A stretch of DNA of 64,000 nucleotides from Xiphophorus maculatus (Eukaryota; Chordata; Actinopteri; Cyprinodontiformes; Poeciliidae): positions 29,639,084 to 29,703,083 of the forward strand of contig NC_036462.1 of assembly GCF_002775205.1 (NCBI RefSeq), written 5' to 3'. Both the position numbers and the translations under genes were made by a program. Shown here in pieces: positions 23,701 through 38,700 of this stretch; position 1 is the first letter of the stretch, and each line of letters begins with the position of its first letter. A model generated the notes under the pieces. The model searched no databases, was not told the origin of the DNA, and saw only the letters and a program-made list of their open reading frames with translations.

Positions 23701-26700
23701 GTTAAGGAAACTGAAAGAGTTATCAATACAATACCTTGCAGAAATGTTCCTGCATTTTGTCACCTTGCAAACACAAACTTTAATGTCTTTCATTTGATTT
23801 GATTGACACAAAAAGTGCATGGATGTGAAACTGGAATGAGAGAGTATGTTTTTCAAATACAGCAGAAGGTCTATCAATGTATCTCCATCAAACCCTTTTT
23901 GCTAAATGGCCCAAGGTCACTCAGATTAGATACGTAGTGTTTGAGAACATCAGTTTTTAAATCTTTCCATTGATTCCCCAACATGACGTTGGTCTGGACT
24001 TTGACTAGCCCATTTTAGCACATATAAATATGCTAATCTATACCGTTTCATCAAAGCTGTGGCTGTAGGGCCATGCTGCTGGAAGACGAATGTACAGTTT
24101 AGCTTCTTTTTCTCTGGACTGAAGACCGTCTCCAAAGCATGATGCTGCCAACCCTGTGGCTGTCATGCATCTAAGACACAAGTGTCAAACTCAAGGCCCG
24201 TGGGCCAAATCCGGCCCGCCGTAGCTTTTTATGTGGCCTTCTAGATTCTAGACTAAACGCTGCGTGTGCTTAAATATTATGTTTTCAATCAAATCAATGT
24301 AGTTTTGATCTATTTACTGCCAAATTATATCAATCAGTCCCTCCAGTATTTTGAGAATTATCATGGAAATGCACACAAAATCAACAAATCCCCACACTTT
24401 TTTGTGCCAATACATAATTTGCAGATTATGTATGCCTCAGTCTTAATTGATGTCAGATTATAGACCATAATCTACACAGCGAGTAACAAAAAGTCGCATT
24501 TATTGTTATAAATAAGCGCAAATATTTCCAAATTAGTACCACAAACACTTTGATCTTTATTACAAAAATCACAAAAAGAATCACGGAATCCTGGAGGGAC
24601 TGGAAAGATGTTCAATAATATTATTTAATTCTAAGAATTAATTGATATATTAACAGTTTGTGTATGGGTTTTATCAATACATTCTGGCACAACAGGCCCT
24701 TTTAGAGCATTCATGTTCTTGATTTGGCCCGAAACGAAAATGAGTTTGACACCGCTGATCTAAGATGTTTGCTGCAAAGGATTCTATTTTGGTCTTCTTG
24801 ACCAGACCTTCCTCTAAATGTTTGCTGTGTCCCCTACACGCCTCGGTGCAAACAGGAGGCTCCAAAGGTTTTCTTTCAACATCGGCTTCCTTCCTGCCAA
24901 TCTTGCATAAAGGCCGGATTTGTTACGGTGTTCCTTAGTCAGCTGGATTTATACCGAGATTAAAGTACATGCAGGTAAATTTACGTGACTTCCAAAGGCA
25001 TTTTGTTTTGTTTCACTGGATTCTACTTGGGAATACAATAGTAATACGAGACTGAATGCGTGTGTTCCACCCCATTAACATTTTAATATGTTATAAAAAA
25101 AAAAAGAGTTTAAAATGGATTATTTGTAATCAACTTCCAAATTAAAGTTTTTGGTTAGAAAAAAAAAGGGAAAACAAAATCAAGCTAAATGAATACATTT
25201 CAAGGCGTTGTATTTTATCATCAGCTCTGGATGGATTCAGGCTCAACTATTCAAGAAATTTGACCTTTGATCAGTGATGGAGCTTTTTTTTACTTATAAA
25301 ACTAAACAAAAGAGAAGCGAAAACAAGTACAGTCCATGACTTTGTAACGTTTGATATTATATTAGTCCCAGCTGCTGACAGTAGCACCAACCAGCTCACT
25401 GTTAGTCATCAGCCAGTGTGTGTAAAGAAAGATTGAGAAAGTTATTCATGAGGTCAGCCAGGCAGTGAGGAAAGAGTATTCCCATCAAGTGGAAAGTTAC
25501 GAGAATATGAGTTATGAGGTCCCACCTAAAAATGAAACAGCGAGTGATAAGCTTCTGACTCCTGTGTGAGATGAGGATGTGCAGCCCAAACCATAAAGAG
25601 GAGTAAATGGTAAAGAGATGAAGCCAGTGAACAAGAAATTCCAGGTTCCCTTCATGAGCACACCAAGTGTTCAGACCAAAAGGCGAAAGCGGTGCAGGAT
25701 GTTACACCAAACAGCCCAAAAGTGCCCTCAACTTTTATTTTGAAGCCTATCATCCGTCTACCTCTGGTTTGGCTTTAGGCGAATCCTTTCCTGTAGTTCC
25801 AGCTTTAGCAGCTGTTCCTGCTGTCACACCACTCCCTGTGGCCCCGCCCGCTGCCATGGTAACTACCCCGGGCTTTGTGGTCATGGTGGATCCTGAAGGT
25901 GCCTTCTGCAATGCACCAAGTATGGGGAAGTGGATCAGAAAACTGAAACGTTAAACTACCATTCTAATTCTAATTTTAAACGTTTCAGTTTTTAATACAC
26001 AACCAAAGATCTGGTTCCTTCAAAACTTTCCTTTGTGTAATATTTACTAGGTTAATGTGCAAGACAACAACCAGAATGTGGATAAAATGTCTTGCAGGTA
26101 CCAGTTTTTGCTATCTAGGGCATGTTGGGTGGTTATCAGTACTGAATTATCTGAAGTAAAAGCAGTCGTAGTATGGAGAGTCAGGGAATAGACTTTAAGC
26201 TAACAGGGGCTTTCCACTGAAGCAGTAGTATCCAAATTTTTACCACAAGTAAATGCAATACAATAAAGCACATTTTTTAAGCTGAAAATAATTTTATAGC
26301 ATTGTTTTCACCTAAATGATAACATTGACTTTGTTAAAAAGGCAGGCATACAGTTACCTTCATTTCTAAGCCACAGGAAGCTATTTTTACATTTAGAAAA
26401 ACATATGCTAAGATAATAAAACAAAGGTTTTCTTGGTATATTATATATAAAGAAGTAAGGATGGGATATGGGTCACTGTGCTGCATTTTGTCAAGTTTAC
26501 TAAAATAGTTGCAACCAAGTTTATTTTTGAGTGAAATCACTGGGTGTGCAGTCGCACTAACAATGAAAATAAACTGAAAGCAGGAAACATGATTAATAAA
26601 AAATAAATACTTTGTTTTGTATCGAACATTTTACATTTTGAATTGAAGATTTTAATTCATCATTGAAAATATTGAGTGAATCATTTGAGTTGAGGGGGCC

Positions 26701-29700
26701 ACACAAGATGATTCTATGGTCCATAAAAGCCCGCGGTCCACACTTTGGACACCCTTCCACCACAGGAACATTTTCTGTTCGCTATGACAGTAAAACTCGT
26801 CCGACTGGTGGAAGATCTCTGGCTACTTGCTGGTGCCAGGAATCATGTCAGACAGATCCCAGTGGTAATTAACTCCAATAATAAATGGTCAGCGTTATGG
26901 CTATTGATGCAGTAATTATAGTCAGATACTGGAAAGAACGAGAGGAGGAGAGAGGGCTAGAAGTGGTCGCGGTCGGACAGAGATCAGCCGCCGTCACACT
27001 GCACGACTAACTGGAAAATCTCCATTTCTGCTTAATATTTACCATAGTTCATCTTTGATTAGAGGAGTGCTAAACTTGTGGTGGTGTGTGTTAGAAAACA
27101 ACCATAAATTTTCTTTTGAGTTGAAAGATTTTGGCTAAGACAGCAGATTATGACAAGCCTTCATTTCTATTTATTCCTTCATATCAATAAATGATCAGCT
27201 GCCTTGTATTATGTTACTCTTTAACTCCGTTTGCCTGACGGACTGCATTTTGGTCTGTTTTGTAAAACCTGTAAAAATAGAATTATTCTAAAAGTCAAAA
27301 CACTCAAGACACTTCTGAGCCTCAGGTTGATAAGATGAGCAGAAGCACTTGAGGTCTGAGATTGTGTAAAACATGTTCTGCGAGTAAAACAATCAAGTCG
27401 GACATGGTTGCTCTGTCGCATCATACGATGGGAATGGTTTTCTTCAACTTTGTAAGGAAGTTGGTCAGGAGAATAAATGAGAAAATGGACAAAGCAAAAA
27501 ACAGGTCAATCCTTAAGTGCAAAACACTGAATGGTAATAATAAAATTTATAAAATTAATAATTCCTCAAAGAAGGGATCCATAAAATTGACTAAAAATGG
27601 GTAAATATTGGAGTGTCCATATATAAAATGCTTCTAAAGAGAAACCCCAAGTAGCCACAAAAGGTAGCTCCATAATTTCATAACTTGAAGGGATGAATAT
27701 AAAAGCATTGTACTTTAAGGATTTTTATTTGTATAAAATCTTTAAGTCATTTATCATTTTCCTCCCAGTTACGCAGCACTTTGTGTTCCCAGGAAAAACA
27801 CAGTAACGTTTTTTGCAATATGGCAAATCTAAAATACAAAATCTATAAATTGATGAAACACTTTTTAGCCAGACATTAAATCAGAAGATTCGACATACGA
27901 ATCAATTTTTTTTAAACAGACATTTTCTAACATTTAACATCTGCAAACAATGTTTGAAACTCTAGTCCTCTTGAGGTTTGTTTTGGTGTCACCCCTGACA
28001 TGTTTTAGATTAAGAGAGAGGAAACATTTTCTAACGTTTCTCTGGAAATACAGCAAAGAGCATCCGCTCTTTTCTTAAAGATGTCGCAATTCACGACTAC
28101 CGAGTTCTGGAGCAGGAAAGGAAACAGCAACGCAGCTCAGATAATGGGGTTGGGGGGGGAGGAGGTCAGGGTCAGCCAGACAGGAAGTCAACAAATGGTT
28201 TTCTGGGGCTGAGCCACATTACAAAGGAATGTTAGATACCTCAAACTGTGCAGTGCTCCCAGTAGAGACCTGAGGTGCCGGTTTGGGGGTTGACTGGCTT
28301 GACTGCGACTGCAGAAAGAAAGAAAAGGATACAAAAGGGGGAAAAGAGTCACACATGTGCAGAGAATGCAGGGAAAAAAATCTTAATTACTTGAAGCTGG
28401 AAACACAAACATTCAGATTTCACAGGAGTTTGGTGGTTTCACCATGTTTGGTGAAAACATGCAGAAACAAATCTGCATAGAGTCAAGATGCAGACAAGTC
28501 ATTTAATAATTCTTTTGCAAAACAGTAGAACTGCAGAATGGCAGTCATGTGATCATGAACCCAGTCAGAGATGGATGAGTCCAGTGCTACATTCCTGGCT
28601 GCAGGGTGTGGCTTGCTGTTTGACAACAGAGTGCAAAGACACTGCTATTGTTGCCAGTGGCAACAGTGAGCAGGGACAGCAACCCATTCTTCAGCTGAGG
28701 TCGCACAGTAAAATAAATGCTAATCTACTTGGTGTTTTAGCTTCAAGTGTCCCTCCTAGACATGTATTTGAAGTGAAGACTGAATTGCTTTAATTTGAGA
28801 TGACTGCAGGCAAAACCTTTTGGGACCAGAGTGAAGTTCAAACAGTTTCAAGAGAAATAAGAAAATTCTGAGCCCTCAGTCAATGTAATCTGGACTTAGT
28901 CGCCACATTCTAAAAAACAAAAACAAACAAAGAAACAAAAAAAAAGCAGTCTAAAGGTTTGATATAAAACCAGCGTCTTGAGTCGAAAGCTAACACCCGT
29001 ACAGCACCAGTCAGAAGATCACATCCATTCCTCCTGGGCATGTTTGTTCTTTTTTCTCATCAGACGTTTTCAAGGACAACTCGAGTTTGAATTTGTTGTG
29101 GGTTTTCACCTCATCCAGACACGGTGAGAACGATAATTATTCGGTCAAACGGATGCATACGCCGCCATTATACATAAGCCCTCACCAATATTTGATCAGA
29201 TGTCTCTTAGCAACAGGCTTTTGTAGCCAGAAACAAGCTTCTGAAACAACAAGTCAGAGTTTAATTGAACTGGTTTATTCCTGGCCTCACTGTATCACTG
29301 GGGTCAGGAACTCCTCCACAACCTCAGTGTTACCTTTACTGATTCAAAAACTAGTTTTTCTGACCTGTCCAAAGAGCAAACTATGTACAGGTTTTAAATT
29401 ATAGTGACACAAACAGCCATCCTCAGATGAAATGGTGATCATGTTAAGGAATTGCCAAGGCTCAAGCAATTTATCCACTGGAAACTGATGAAATACCAGA
29501 GCCACTTTCCACAGTGAAGCGAGTTTCATCATCAACCTCCACCGAGAGGGTGACTGAAATATGCAGTGGTCAGTGTAAACCACCAAATATCTTTTGAAGA
29601 AATAAAACACCAAATTTAACAAAAACAATAGATATGAGTTTGGGCTTTCAAGCCGAAGAGCAACTGCTAAACATGGTGGTGGCAGCATTATGCTACGGGG

Positions 29701-32700
29701 CTGTTTTGCTGTGTCTTTCACAGAACAGGCCGAACAATGAAGGTACATGACACATTTAGATTTTGAACATTTTGGAATCAATAAAGCAGACTGACATTAA
29801 GCTTTCGCAAAGGTCTTTTCAAAGCTTGGGACTTTTAATACAATAAAGCTTTTTAAGAATTAATTCCACATCTGCAACAAGAAACCAACTAATTTAAATA
29901 AACTCAGCCATTTCTGATAAGAGGTCTGGTGAAACGTAGGTTTTTGATGGTTCGACTGCAGCTTGCTAAGGGAGGTTGGGGGAAAAAAAGCAATTAGTGG
30001 AAGTGTATGCATTTTAACTCTGAATCAAAACTGATTGGTTTTTCTGACCTAGTTGAAGTTGCTGAGTGTATCATTCCATCCTGAAAGAAACAATTGTTCC
30101 AATAAATAATTGAAATGATCGTACCATTCGAGTTTCAAGGTGAGAGTTGCACATAGGAATACATTAGGTAAGCAGGAAATCCCATGCAGTAGCATTTTAT
30201 GCAATAAGAGTTCACTAGTTTTTTCCATTCCAATAAGAAAGCATCAAAATGTTTGTGAATAACTTTAATTATATGTAACATTTTCCAGCTGACTACATGT
30301 AAGCTTTAAGAGAACACAGGTTTACTCTATTGGTACACTCTGACTGTAGGAAATGCTTTCTGCGTTTCACATCTTAATGTGGGGAAAAAGGGTGCAGGAT
30401 AAAAGCTTTGTGTCGTCTGCATGTTGGAAGCACGCCACTGTTCAGGTGGAGCAGAGACTCCAGCAGGACCCAGCCCAGTTCTTTTACCTGACATGAGTGA
30501 TTGCTGGTTCACATCCAGCCCAGCGCTTTGTGCGCCGTTGAAACATTGTGTATTCAGACTTAACCAAGCCTGCCGGTCAACATACTCCACTTATTTGTTC
30601 ATAACCGAGTTTAATAATACTGTCTTTGACCAGCACCTTTTTTATTTTCACCTCTAAAGATTCCACTTTTTTTTTAAAGCGTTGACGTAGCACGTATTAA
30701 AAAGAAAAACGTTACAACGACCCACAACGTGTTGAATCAACTCTTAACTATCTGCAATGTGCGACTCCTGATTAAGAAATTGTTGCACCTCAGGAGAGTT
30801 GGCTGTTGCCTTTCACACAAAAACAAGCCACAGCCCCATCTCTGAATGTGAACTGCACGTTGCTCATTTTGTTTCCATCCAGTGACAAATTGAAAGAGAT
30901 GGCTCATTTAAATTCAAGAATGTCCCTGTCTAAGCAGATGAAAGGGTGAAAATCCTCAATAATTCAAAGGAAAAAAAAAAAGGGAACTCCATATTTGTCC
31001 AGTTATGGTTGTGAAAACAACTAGAACTTCTCTTTCCTGTATTTTCCATCAGACTGATGGAAGATTGACTGTTTAGAACGAGAAGGAAGTAATATAAAGG
31101 AAGAAGTGAGGTCAGACGCACCCAGAGCATCCCCCCCTCAGCCACAGAGGAAGTCACCTTGCCGCATCAAATATCTACGTTCCTAAATTAACAGGAGATT
31201 TTTATTGTAGAAAATAGTGCTGTCAATGTAAATCTATGTACACAATGCATGTAGATCCAATTCTACGTATAATGCTGTAGTTTTGTAAGCATTTGTGTCA
31301 GAGCGGTCCACAAAGTGCACAGTCAAAGCTAAGAATAGTGGCAATTTCTATGAGAGGTATGACTCTCTGCCCAGGGTGGCATTCTCTCGAGAGTGGCACT
31401 AGAAAAAGCTGGATATCCTTGCTTGCAGATTCAATTAAAGTTTGAAAGCTGACGTGTAGCGTTCAGAGTAAAATGATACGGCTATTTGTAGCAACTGGCT
31501 AATGACGATGAAGCTGTAATCAGTTCCACAGGTTCTGATTGTGCACTAACCTAAAGCCTCCAGTCTGCAAGCCATCAATTCTGGATCAAAATACATTAAT
31601 TTAGAAGTTTAAAACTATAGAGTAATCAGCCAGAAAGAGATTTTTGTAGCAAGTTCGGGGCTTATTCATAGCAATAGGAAAGGAAACGGGGAAACGAGAT
31701 ACGTGATGACACACAAAAATTATTTTCAATGTTTTTGAATAGAGAGCACTGTAAATTCAGGTACGTTTACGAACGGGGCAGGTGGCAGTGAGGGAAATCA
31801 CCGAATGGTGTCATTTCTGGATGCTACTAGCTAAGGTCACAAACTTAAAATCCACAAAGGTGAAAACAAAATGCATCTGGTTGTATCTGCAAAGTCAGTG
31901 TCCATGTATGATCAGCTTCAGAGCCGGCTTTAACAACACGGAGTACACCTTGATGGCCTCCCCTTGAGGCCAAGTCTGCCTTCTGGAAGCGTTGCACAAG
32001 TACTCCACCTCCTTCAGGTGCCATTTAGAAAAGACGGGTAAGGCAGCACTTAAACTAGCATTGCAGCAGGCGGCCAACCAAACAAGCCGGTTTTTTTTTC
32101 TCTCATCCCCATGTTAAAAAATAAATGTAAAAAAAAAACAAGAAACTGCTGCATTCACATATAGTATATGCTGATCTGCCAGAATGATGTGGAATTTGAA
32201 AAATGAATATCTGTACAAGACAAACAACGAGATAAGACTAAAACCTATAGGAAAGGGAGGAACTTATCTTTATTTTTAAAGAACAAGAGGCATCAAGTTA
32301 AGAAGATTGACAAAAGAAGCTCACCTGTTGATTGCAACCTAAATACTTTTCTGCTAGCTGTGACGTTTGACTGCTGCATTCCTACATTCCTCATGGCTCC
32401 CCTACCGCAGCAGCTTAAAGACAAAAAGCTGTCCTACAAGCACACATTTGTAGCCGTTTATATGAAGACCACAGCCCTTCAGCAAAATACAGATTCAATT
32501 TAAGCGCCTGCAGGTCTCGTATATTTTGCACAGTTAAATGTGACAAGCACATAACGTGGGTTGCATTTGAATTTTGACTCTCCATTTCCTTCGGTTACGT
32601 TCAACTCCAAGATTCACTCTTTGGCAGTGAGTGTTTTTCTTCCCCAGAAAAGCTGAAACAATGTCTGGCTTATGACCTGCTAAAGAATCCTCATCAAATC

Positions 32701-35700
32701 GTACCAGACCTGAACATTGATTTAGCAAAATGATACAAGGTTAGCATCAAGTCGTCTCTTTCTGCACAATAGAACATGCCAAGCTGTAGACTTGTTGCTG
32801 GAGCAAAATAGACTCAGAAATATCCGGCAGAGGAAAATGATCCAACAACAAATAATTAAGAGTCGAAGAGAAGGAGAGAAGGATGGGGTGAACGAAAAAC
32901 GACTGGAAGCATTCATTGGCTGAGAAAAACTCAATAATTAAACATAATGTACCGGAGGCAGCCAGGCTGTGCATTTCCCCAGGCAGATTCAGTCGCTGCT
33001 TCATGTTTGGTCAGGAGAGAGTTGAATTGGCTGGGTGTGTCTGTCACATTGAGCTTCATTTGTCACCCAGTGACAGAATCGGTACACTAAACCGGGTTTG
33101 TTCAGATCCACTAAAGACATTGTGACTGATAAAAAACATAAAATTATTTGGGGTCCAGAAATAGCAAATATCGCTCTACATCGTGAATAAAGTAAACAAA
33201 TTGGTAGAAGACGACAAATTCCAGGTTGCATGTGTGACATCCAGTATTTCACGCATTTTTTTAATAATGCAAATTTACATTGAGAGCAGCTGATGGCATA
33301 ATAAACTCAGATCTCCCTCACAGGTCATCTCCGGCCTCGCTCTCCAGGCTACAATTTAGATCTTCACTTCAGAAGAACTGAACTTCTTCTTAAAAGTTTA
33401 GTTCCTCCCACACTGCCACATGTCACCACTTCTTCCTGGGTGATCCTCAAAACAACATCAGGAATCCTCTCACTGAAACACCACAGATCACCGATTCAAG
33501 CAAACAACCAGATCGACCTCCATCGCCTCTTTTACAGCGAAGGTTTTTCACGAACCCGACTTTAAGCTTAAATTATGAGCCAGCAGCAGAGCAGCATTGT
33601 GCAACCTTAAAATAATATTGAGCTAAAAGTGAAAACGTGACCTAAATCAACTACTTGATGTACACTATGTTAATATGATTGATGCACTTCAGCTAGAAAC
33701 TCTTAATGCACAAACCATTAAAGAGGAGAAAAAAAAAAGCATGGAAATCAAAAATAATTCTGCTTCGATTTGGAGGTCAAACAAACAGAACTACTCGGTG
33801 CAACAGAAGCTGAGTGGAGTGGTAAATTTGGCAGAGTCATCACGTGACCAGAGAGCAGGAAAAGAGGGCGCTTCATGAAACCTGCAGTCTTCAACACGCA
33901 CAGGAAGCGACACGCTTGAGGTCTGCCCGTCATTCATTCCTGCACAGAAACAGCTACACAAATATTAGTAACCGGGGTACGGCTTCGCGTCACATTTTGT
34001 GTCATTTGTGAACAGGCAGCGTGACATGGATACCTCACCCAACTTCAGTCACAGAAGCTCGGCCCTCCTATGAAAGTTGATGACTAATGCTTTGCCCCAC
34101 CCGGCACTACAAACGGGGCTGAAATCGACTCCTCGGCTAGCTGCTAACTCTGCTTTTAAATAGCAGTGGCAGCTTGTGATGATGTGGATCCCCTAAACAG
34201 AGGGAGTGATGTAAGCTCAGAGAAGGAACGAGACCTTTCCCTCCTGTGAACTTCAGCTTGAACTAAGGTGAACGAAGGGGAATATTCTCACTCTAGAGAA
34301 GCTTACATGAGCGAGCAGACAGATGACTAAACTCAGGAGTGATGCAGCAACTTAAAAAACCTGCCGTACAAGACTCTCGGAGCTGATGTGATACTTGCCA
34401 TTGTCGACGGGAATATAAGCCTGGAGAAACTCCGGAAAGCCTCTTGTGTTTACGTCACATTTTCTGTTTTATGCCCAGTTTTCCATCTTAATCTGGATTT
34501 AAGTAAAAGATGAAATACAGCAAGACGGCTACTGACGTTTTTCAGATGTGTGAAGGCAGGTTAAAAGTTAGGAAAAGAAAAATAAAAGAGGCCCAAGTGT
34601 GAAGAGGGCAACTCACCATGAAACACACAATGGAGAAAGTGGAAGAAATATGTAAAATGTCTTTATGTTACATGTCAATTTTAATCAAAACTACCCGACG
34701 TTTTACGACTGAACCACTTGCCGTTTTCCACACAGGACAATTTTTGCTCAGGTATCAAAAGTAGCACCTATGTGAGACCAGAACAACAACCTAGGAGCAT
34801 ATACAAACCCCTTTTGTCAGATTTGACAAACTTATATTGATGAGGATATGGATGCACTCATAAGTATTTGATAAGAACAGAATAGTTTTCCCGTTCCCTT
34901 TTGTTATTTTTTTATCCAATTTTTAGTGTTACCTGAGACATGACAGCGCCAGCAGCAAGGTAACCTCGCCTTGACTCTTCCCAAAAATCTTTTTTTTGTC
35001 TAACCTGACGCGCAGAAACCAGCTGAACCAAGCTGATCGCTACATCATGTACGATCGCTGTCAAATGTTGTGGTGTGAGCCTCGACAACAGCTATCAGGA
35101 CAATCTGACAGGCATCAGTCTTACAGGAAGCCTTTACAGACCGACAGCCAGCCACGCAGAAAGTTAGTGATACATACCATAGATCTGACTCTTTGTGTGT
35201 ATCCTTTAGTTTGCTGGAGATTCTGTCAAGATTGCTCCACTTCCGCTGCTTCAGTTGCTCTGGAAGCACTTTAGCTTGCAGTATATGTCAAGGAGACAGC
35301 CCATGCACACACACATGCAAACACATAAACACGCACAAACACACAGGCAAACACACGCCCAGTGACACAAAACTTGCTGCTCCGCCCCTCCTAAAAAAAC
35401 CAGTAAAAAAAAAACTCCACCTCTTTTCTCCGCCGCAGCCAGCAGAGCCGGCTCAGTCGGATTGGATGGTTGGACACACAGTGACCCACCCACTGGCTGC
35501 TCCCTGCATGACAAAACTGAGTGAACCAGCTTAACCCAGAAAAAATGTCTGGGGCAGGGAGAAACGTTACAGTTTGATTTTGTATTAAAAAAAAAAAAAA
35601 AGCCAGTGTGATGGCTTCTACTTGAAGCGTTAAAGCGGAAGAAGGCGTGAAGGTTGAAGCAGTGATGAGGCAAACGTGGATGTGCTGAAGCAGTCCTGCT

Positions 35701-38700
35701 TGGCAGCCTGGGTGTGTCCCATACACTCACTGCTTAGGAATCCAGCAGATTTCACCAACAAAGACTGAGTGTGTCAGTATGTGTCTGAGCAGAGAGGAGA
35801 GAGGAAAAATATATGTAAGAGAACAGGGGGAGGGTTTTATCAAAGAGCAGAGAACATAAAAAAAAAGTAAAGGTGGTCAGATGTGCTGCAGAAGCAGATC
35901 CTGGGTGGAGGAAAGAAAAAAAAACAAGCTCCTGGACAGAAGCCAAAACTTATATAAGGTTTTCGAAAAACGAGGCAGAGTGATCCCTCTTCTCTTTGCG
36001 GACTCTCGCGGTCTGAGCCGCAACAGCATTCACAAGCTGATAGCTCAGTGCGCAGATAACTTACTCCTTATCAACATGGGAAGTGTTTCAAACTTGTAAA
36101 GAAGGGCTGGGCTTTCTGAACAGCGCCCTCTTCTGCCTGAAAACTCTCACAGCACTCAGAGGAAAATAAAAGCTTGCACATGCATGATGCCACCAGCTCC
36201 TTACTTTCCACTCCTACTTTGTAGCTATAAACAAACCGTTTTGTGGCTGCGTGTTTAAAGACATGTTAGTTTAAAGTAGTTCAGCATTTTCATGAACTAT
36301 AACTATTTTGTATTCTAAGAAATGTTTTGCCCAAACAATCATTTCTGATTGCAAAAAAATATTGTGTCACTCTAATCTCAGTGATTGAAATGATGAAACT
36401 CTCCAGCAGTGATTTGGGGGGAAAGGATTCTGTCTTTGCAGTGTTCAACAACAACTTTCTTTGTCCCCCTGTAACATTGCGTAGCCCTATCCTGCTGGAC
36501 GATGGGCAAAATGTCCAGCATCTGTATTCAGTGTGTCTGTGTTGCTACGGATGAACACGAGGCTGGTACACGTGTTGGTCTGCACAGACTCGATGCTAAA
36601 TCATTTGAAAACGTTTTCCTCTGTGGCGTCTTCACAGACGCAGCTTGACTTTTCTCAGAGACGTATCTGACAAGAATGTGAGCACACTTGCTCAAACATT
36701 ACAAAGAACAACCTGATGATTAAGATTTGAGATTACCACCTTGAACATAAACAAACCATAATCAGGACTGTGATATATTAATCATAGCCTTGTACTATTT
36801 TGTCTTGTGCCTGATCGACTCTGACCTCACTTGTCTAAAAATACTTGTCGAGCACAAAGACATCTGAAGCTCACACGCGTTTGAGGACCCTCTCAGAGCA
36901 AATCTTTTCCAACCGCTCTGGCCCTGCTGACTCTACAAACACAACAGAGCCTCTGTGCTTTTCTCCGGGGCTTAAAACCTATGAACTTTCCTGTCTGTGA
37001 GACACAGAGGCGACGTACCCACACAGCATCCACATTTCTAACGGAGTAAACCCTGGTAACGCTTGTTTGTTGACAAGCGGTGACCTACCGCAGTACGGAG
37101 AGGTCAACCTATCAGAACTGCGACTTGGAAACTGTTAGTTTTTTTTTCTTAAAGATGTTGTCGACATGTCAGTCAACATGTTGGCACTATTCATCTATTA
37201 TCTTGGAGGTTCGATGCATTTAGATTCGTGATTCAACTTGAAGAAACAGGAAAAGGCAAATACATGTTGCAAGTCCACCCTCCAAAACAAAATGTGAAAA
37301 GTGTGAGTCTTTAATTTATTAGAATACATTTAAAGATTGTGACCTTGTGTGATTATGTGTTCAAGGAATACAGTAGTAATCCTGAGTATTTATGAAATGA
37401 AATGTTTTATCAGATTTTTGTTCAACTGAGAGAAAGTATCATCATGCTATTGGTTAGTGACTTTATACATTTTAAAGACAGAAGTTATTCTGTATGCATT
37501 TGATGATCACATTTTATGTTTATTTTTTGACCTGCTGATCACCTGATCAGAGTTGATCGAAAGCTATCCAATTCAAATATCAGAATGACTGATTAGTTCA
37601 TTTCTGATGATTAAGCAATTTTTTTCAAAACCACTTTTAACAAAAAAAAAAAAAAAAAAAAGACTTAGGCCATCGTTTTAGGAAGGTGACAACATAGTTT
37701 TGGTGCAGCATCCTTTAACTCAGATCTGCTGTTAATGTGTCAGGTCTAAATTACAACAATCTGACAGTGCGTGATGTTCAAACCTGAAATGTACCATTGC
37801 GCTCAAATCTTTTTTTTTCTTTTTAAATCCACGTAACACACTTCTGTAGAACGCTGACCTGAATGTGTCGATATCCCCATCCATCAAAAGTCAGTCTGGT
37901 GGAAAGAGCATGGCACTGGACAGATTTAATGCATCAGCACAAATAGAAATAGTGTCACTGTGTAACTCTTCTCCACTCATCCATCATTTACATCATTGTC
38001 ACCCAGACTCTCTCTGTCATACACAGATGTCCTTTGCCCTGCTGCCCGTCCATGAACTGCTACTAAATTTAGCTGCTCACATATTTCGCCATGGTCTGTT
38101 AGCTCATTCTTCTTTCCACGCCAGAAACACAGTAATAGCAAAACTAGACTCCTCTGCAACCTTGTTGATCAGCTTCAGCCTTTTACTCTCAACACATTAT
38201 CACAGCCAACTTCAACGTATTTCATGCATTTACTTCAGTGGAATGATATTCAATGTATTTAAAGCATACAGATAGAATGGTTTTGATCAGTGGGCTTCGG
38301 TTCAGAACCTGACTAAATTGATTCGATTTGATTTAATTTGAGTTATGTTGCAAAGTCAAATTGGTGAAAGTTTCCGTCTTTAGATTTCAGACATGCCTCA
38401 AAAAGTGTTCAAAGTTTATCCACTCCTAAGGCCTGAAGGCACACCACACGTTTCAGATTTTTATTTGTAAAACATTTTTAAAAACATTTTGTCTTTCTTT
38501 CCATCTCACATCACGTATTACTTTGTGTTTATAAATCAGATGATATCCCAATCAAGTGTGTACTTGCAATGACACAATTTGAAAGTTCAAGTGACACAAA
38601 TACTTTTAAATTCACTATTGTTCATATACATAGGCATCAATCTATAAATAAACCAAACTGTGGATTGATTACAATCGCGCTTGCCAAATGATTACGGTAC

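Noticed and set aside
26690..26765. GGTGTCCAAAGTGTGGACCG-like motif on the minus strand
   Set aside because: It resembles a hAT/MITE end, but only one end is visible and no duplication was found, so it is not listed as an element.
30057..30098. Splice-like minus-strand block (tttcag|gatgg ... actag|gtcag)
   Set aside because: Its 32-nt length breaks the universal phase-0 pattern of cast and the peptide has no resemblance to the gene.
33345..33480. Minus-strand frames with acidic ends ([23 protein letters not shown])
   Set aside because: Frames are short, not phase 0 with cast and lack convincing splice sites.
35251..35730. 159-codon minus-strand ORF with cysteine-rich stretch
   Set aside because: The cysteine/valine run is translation of a CA-rich simple repeat and the rest contains homopolymer Phe; no domain seen.
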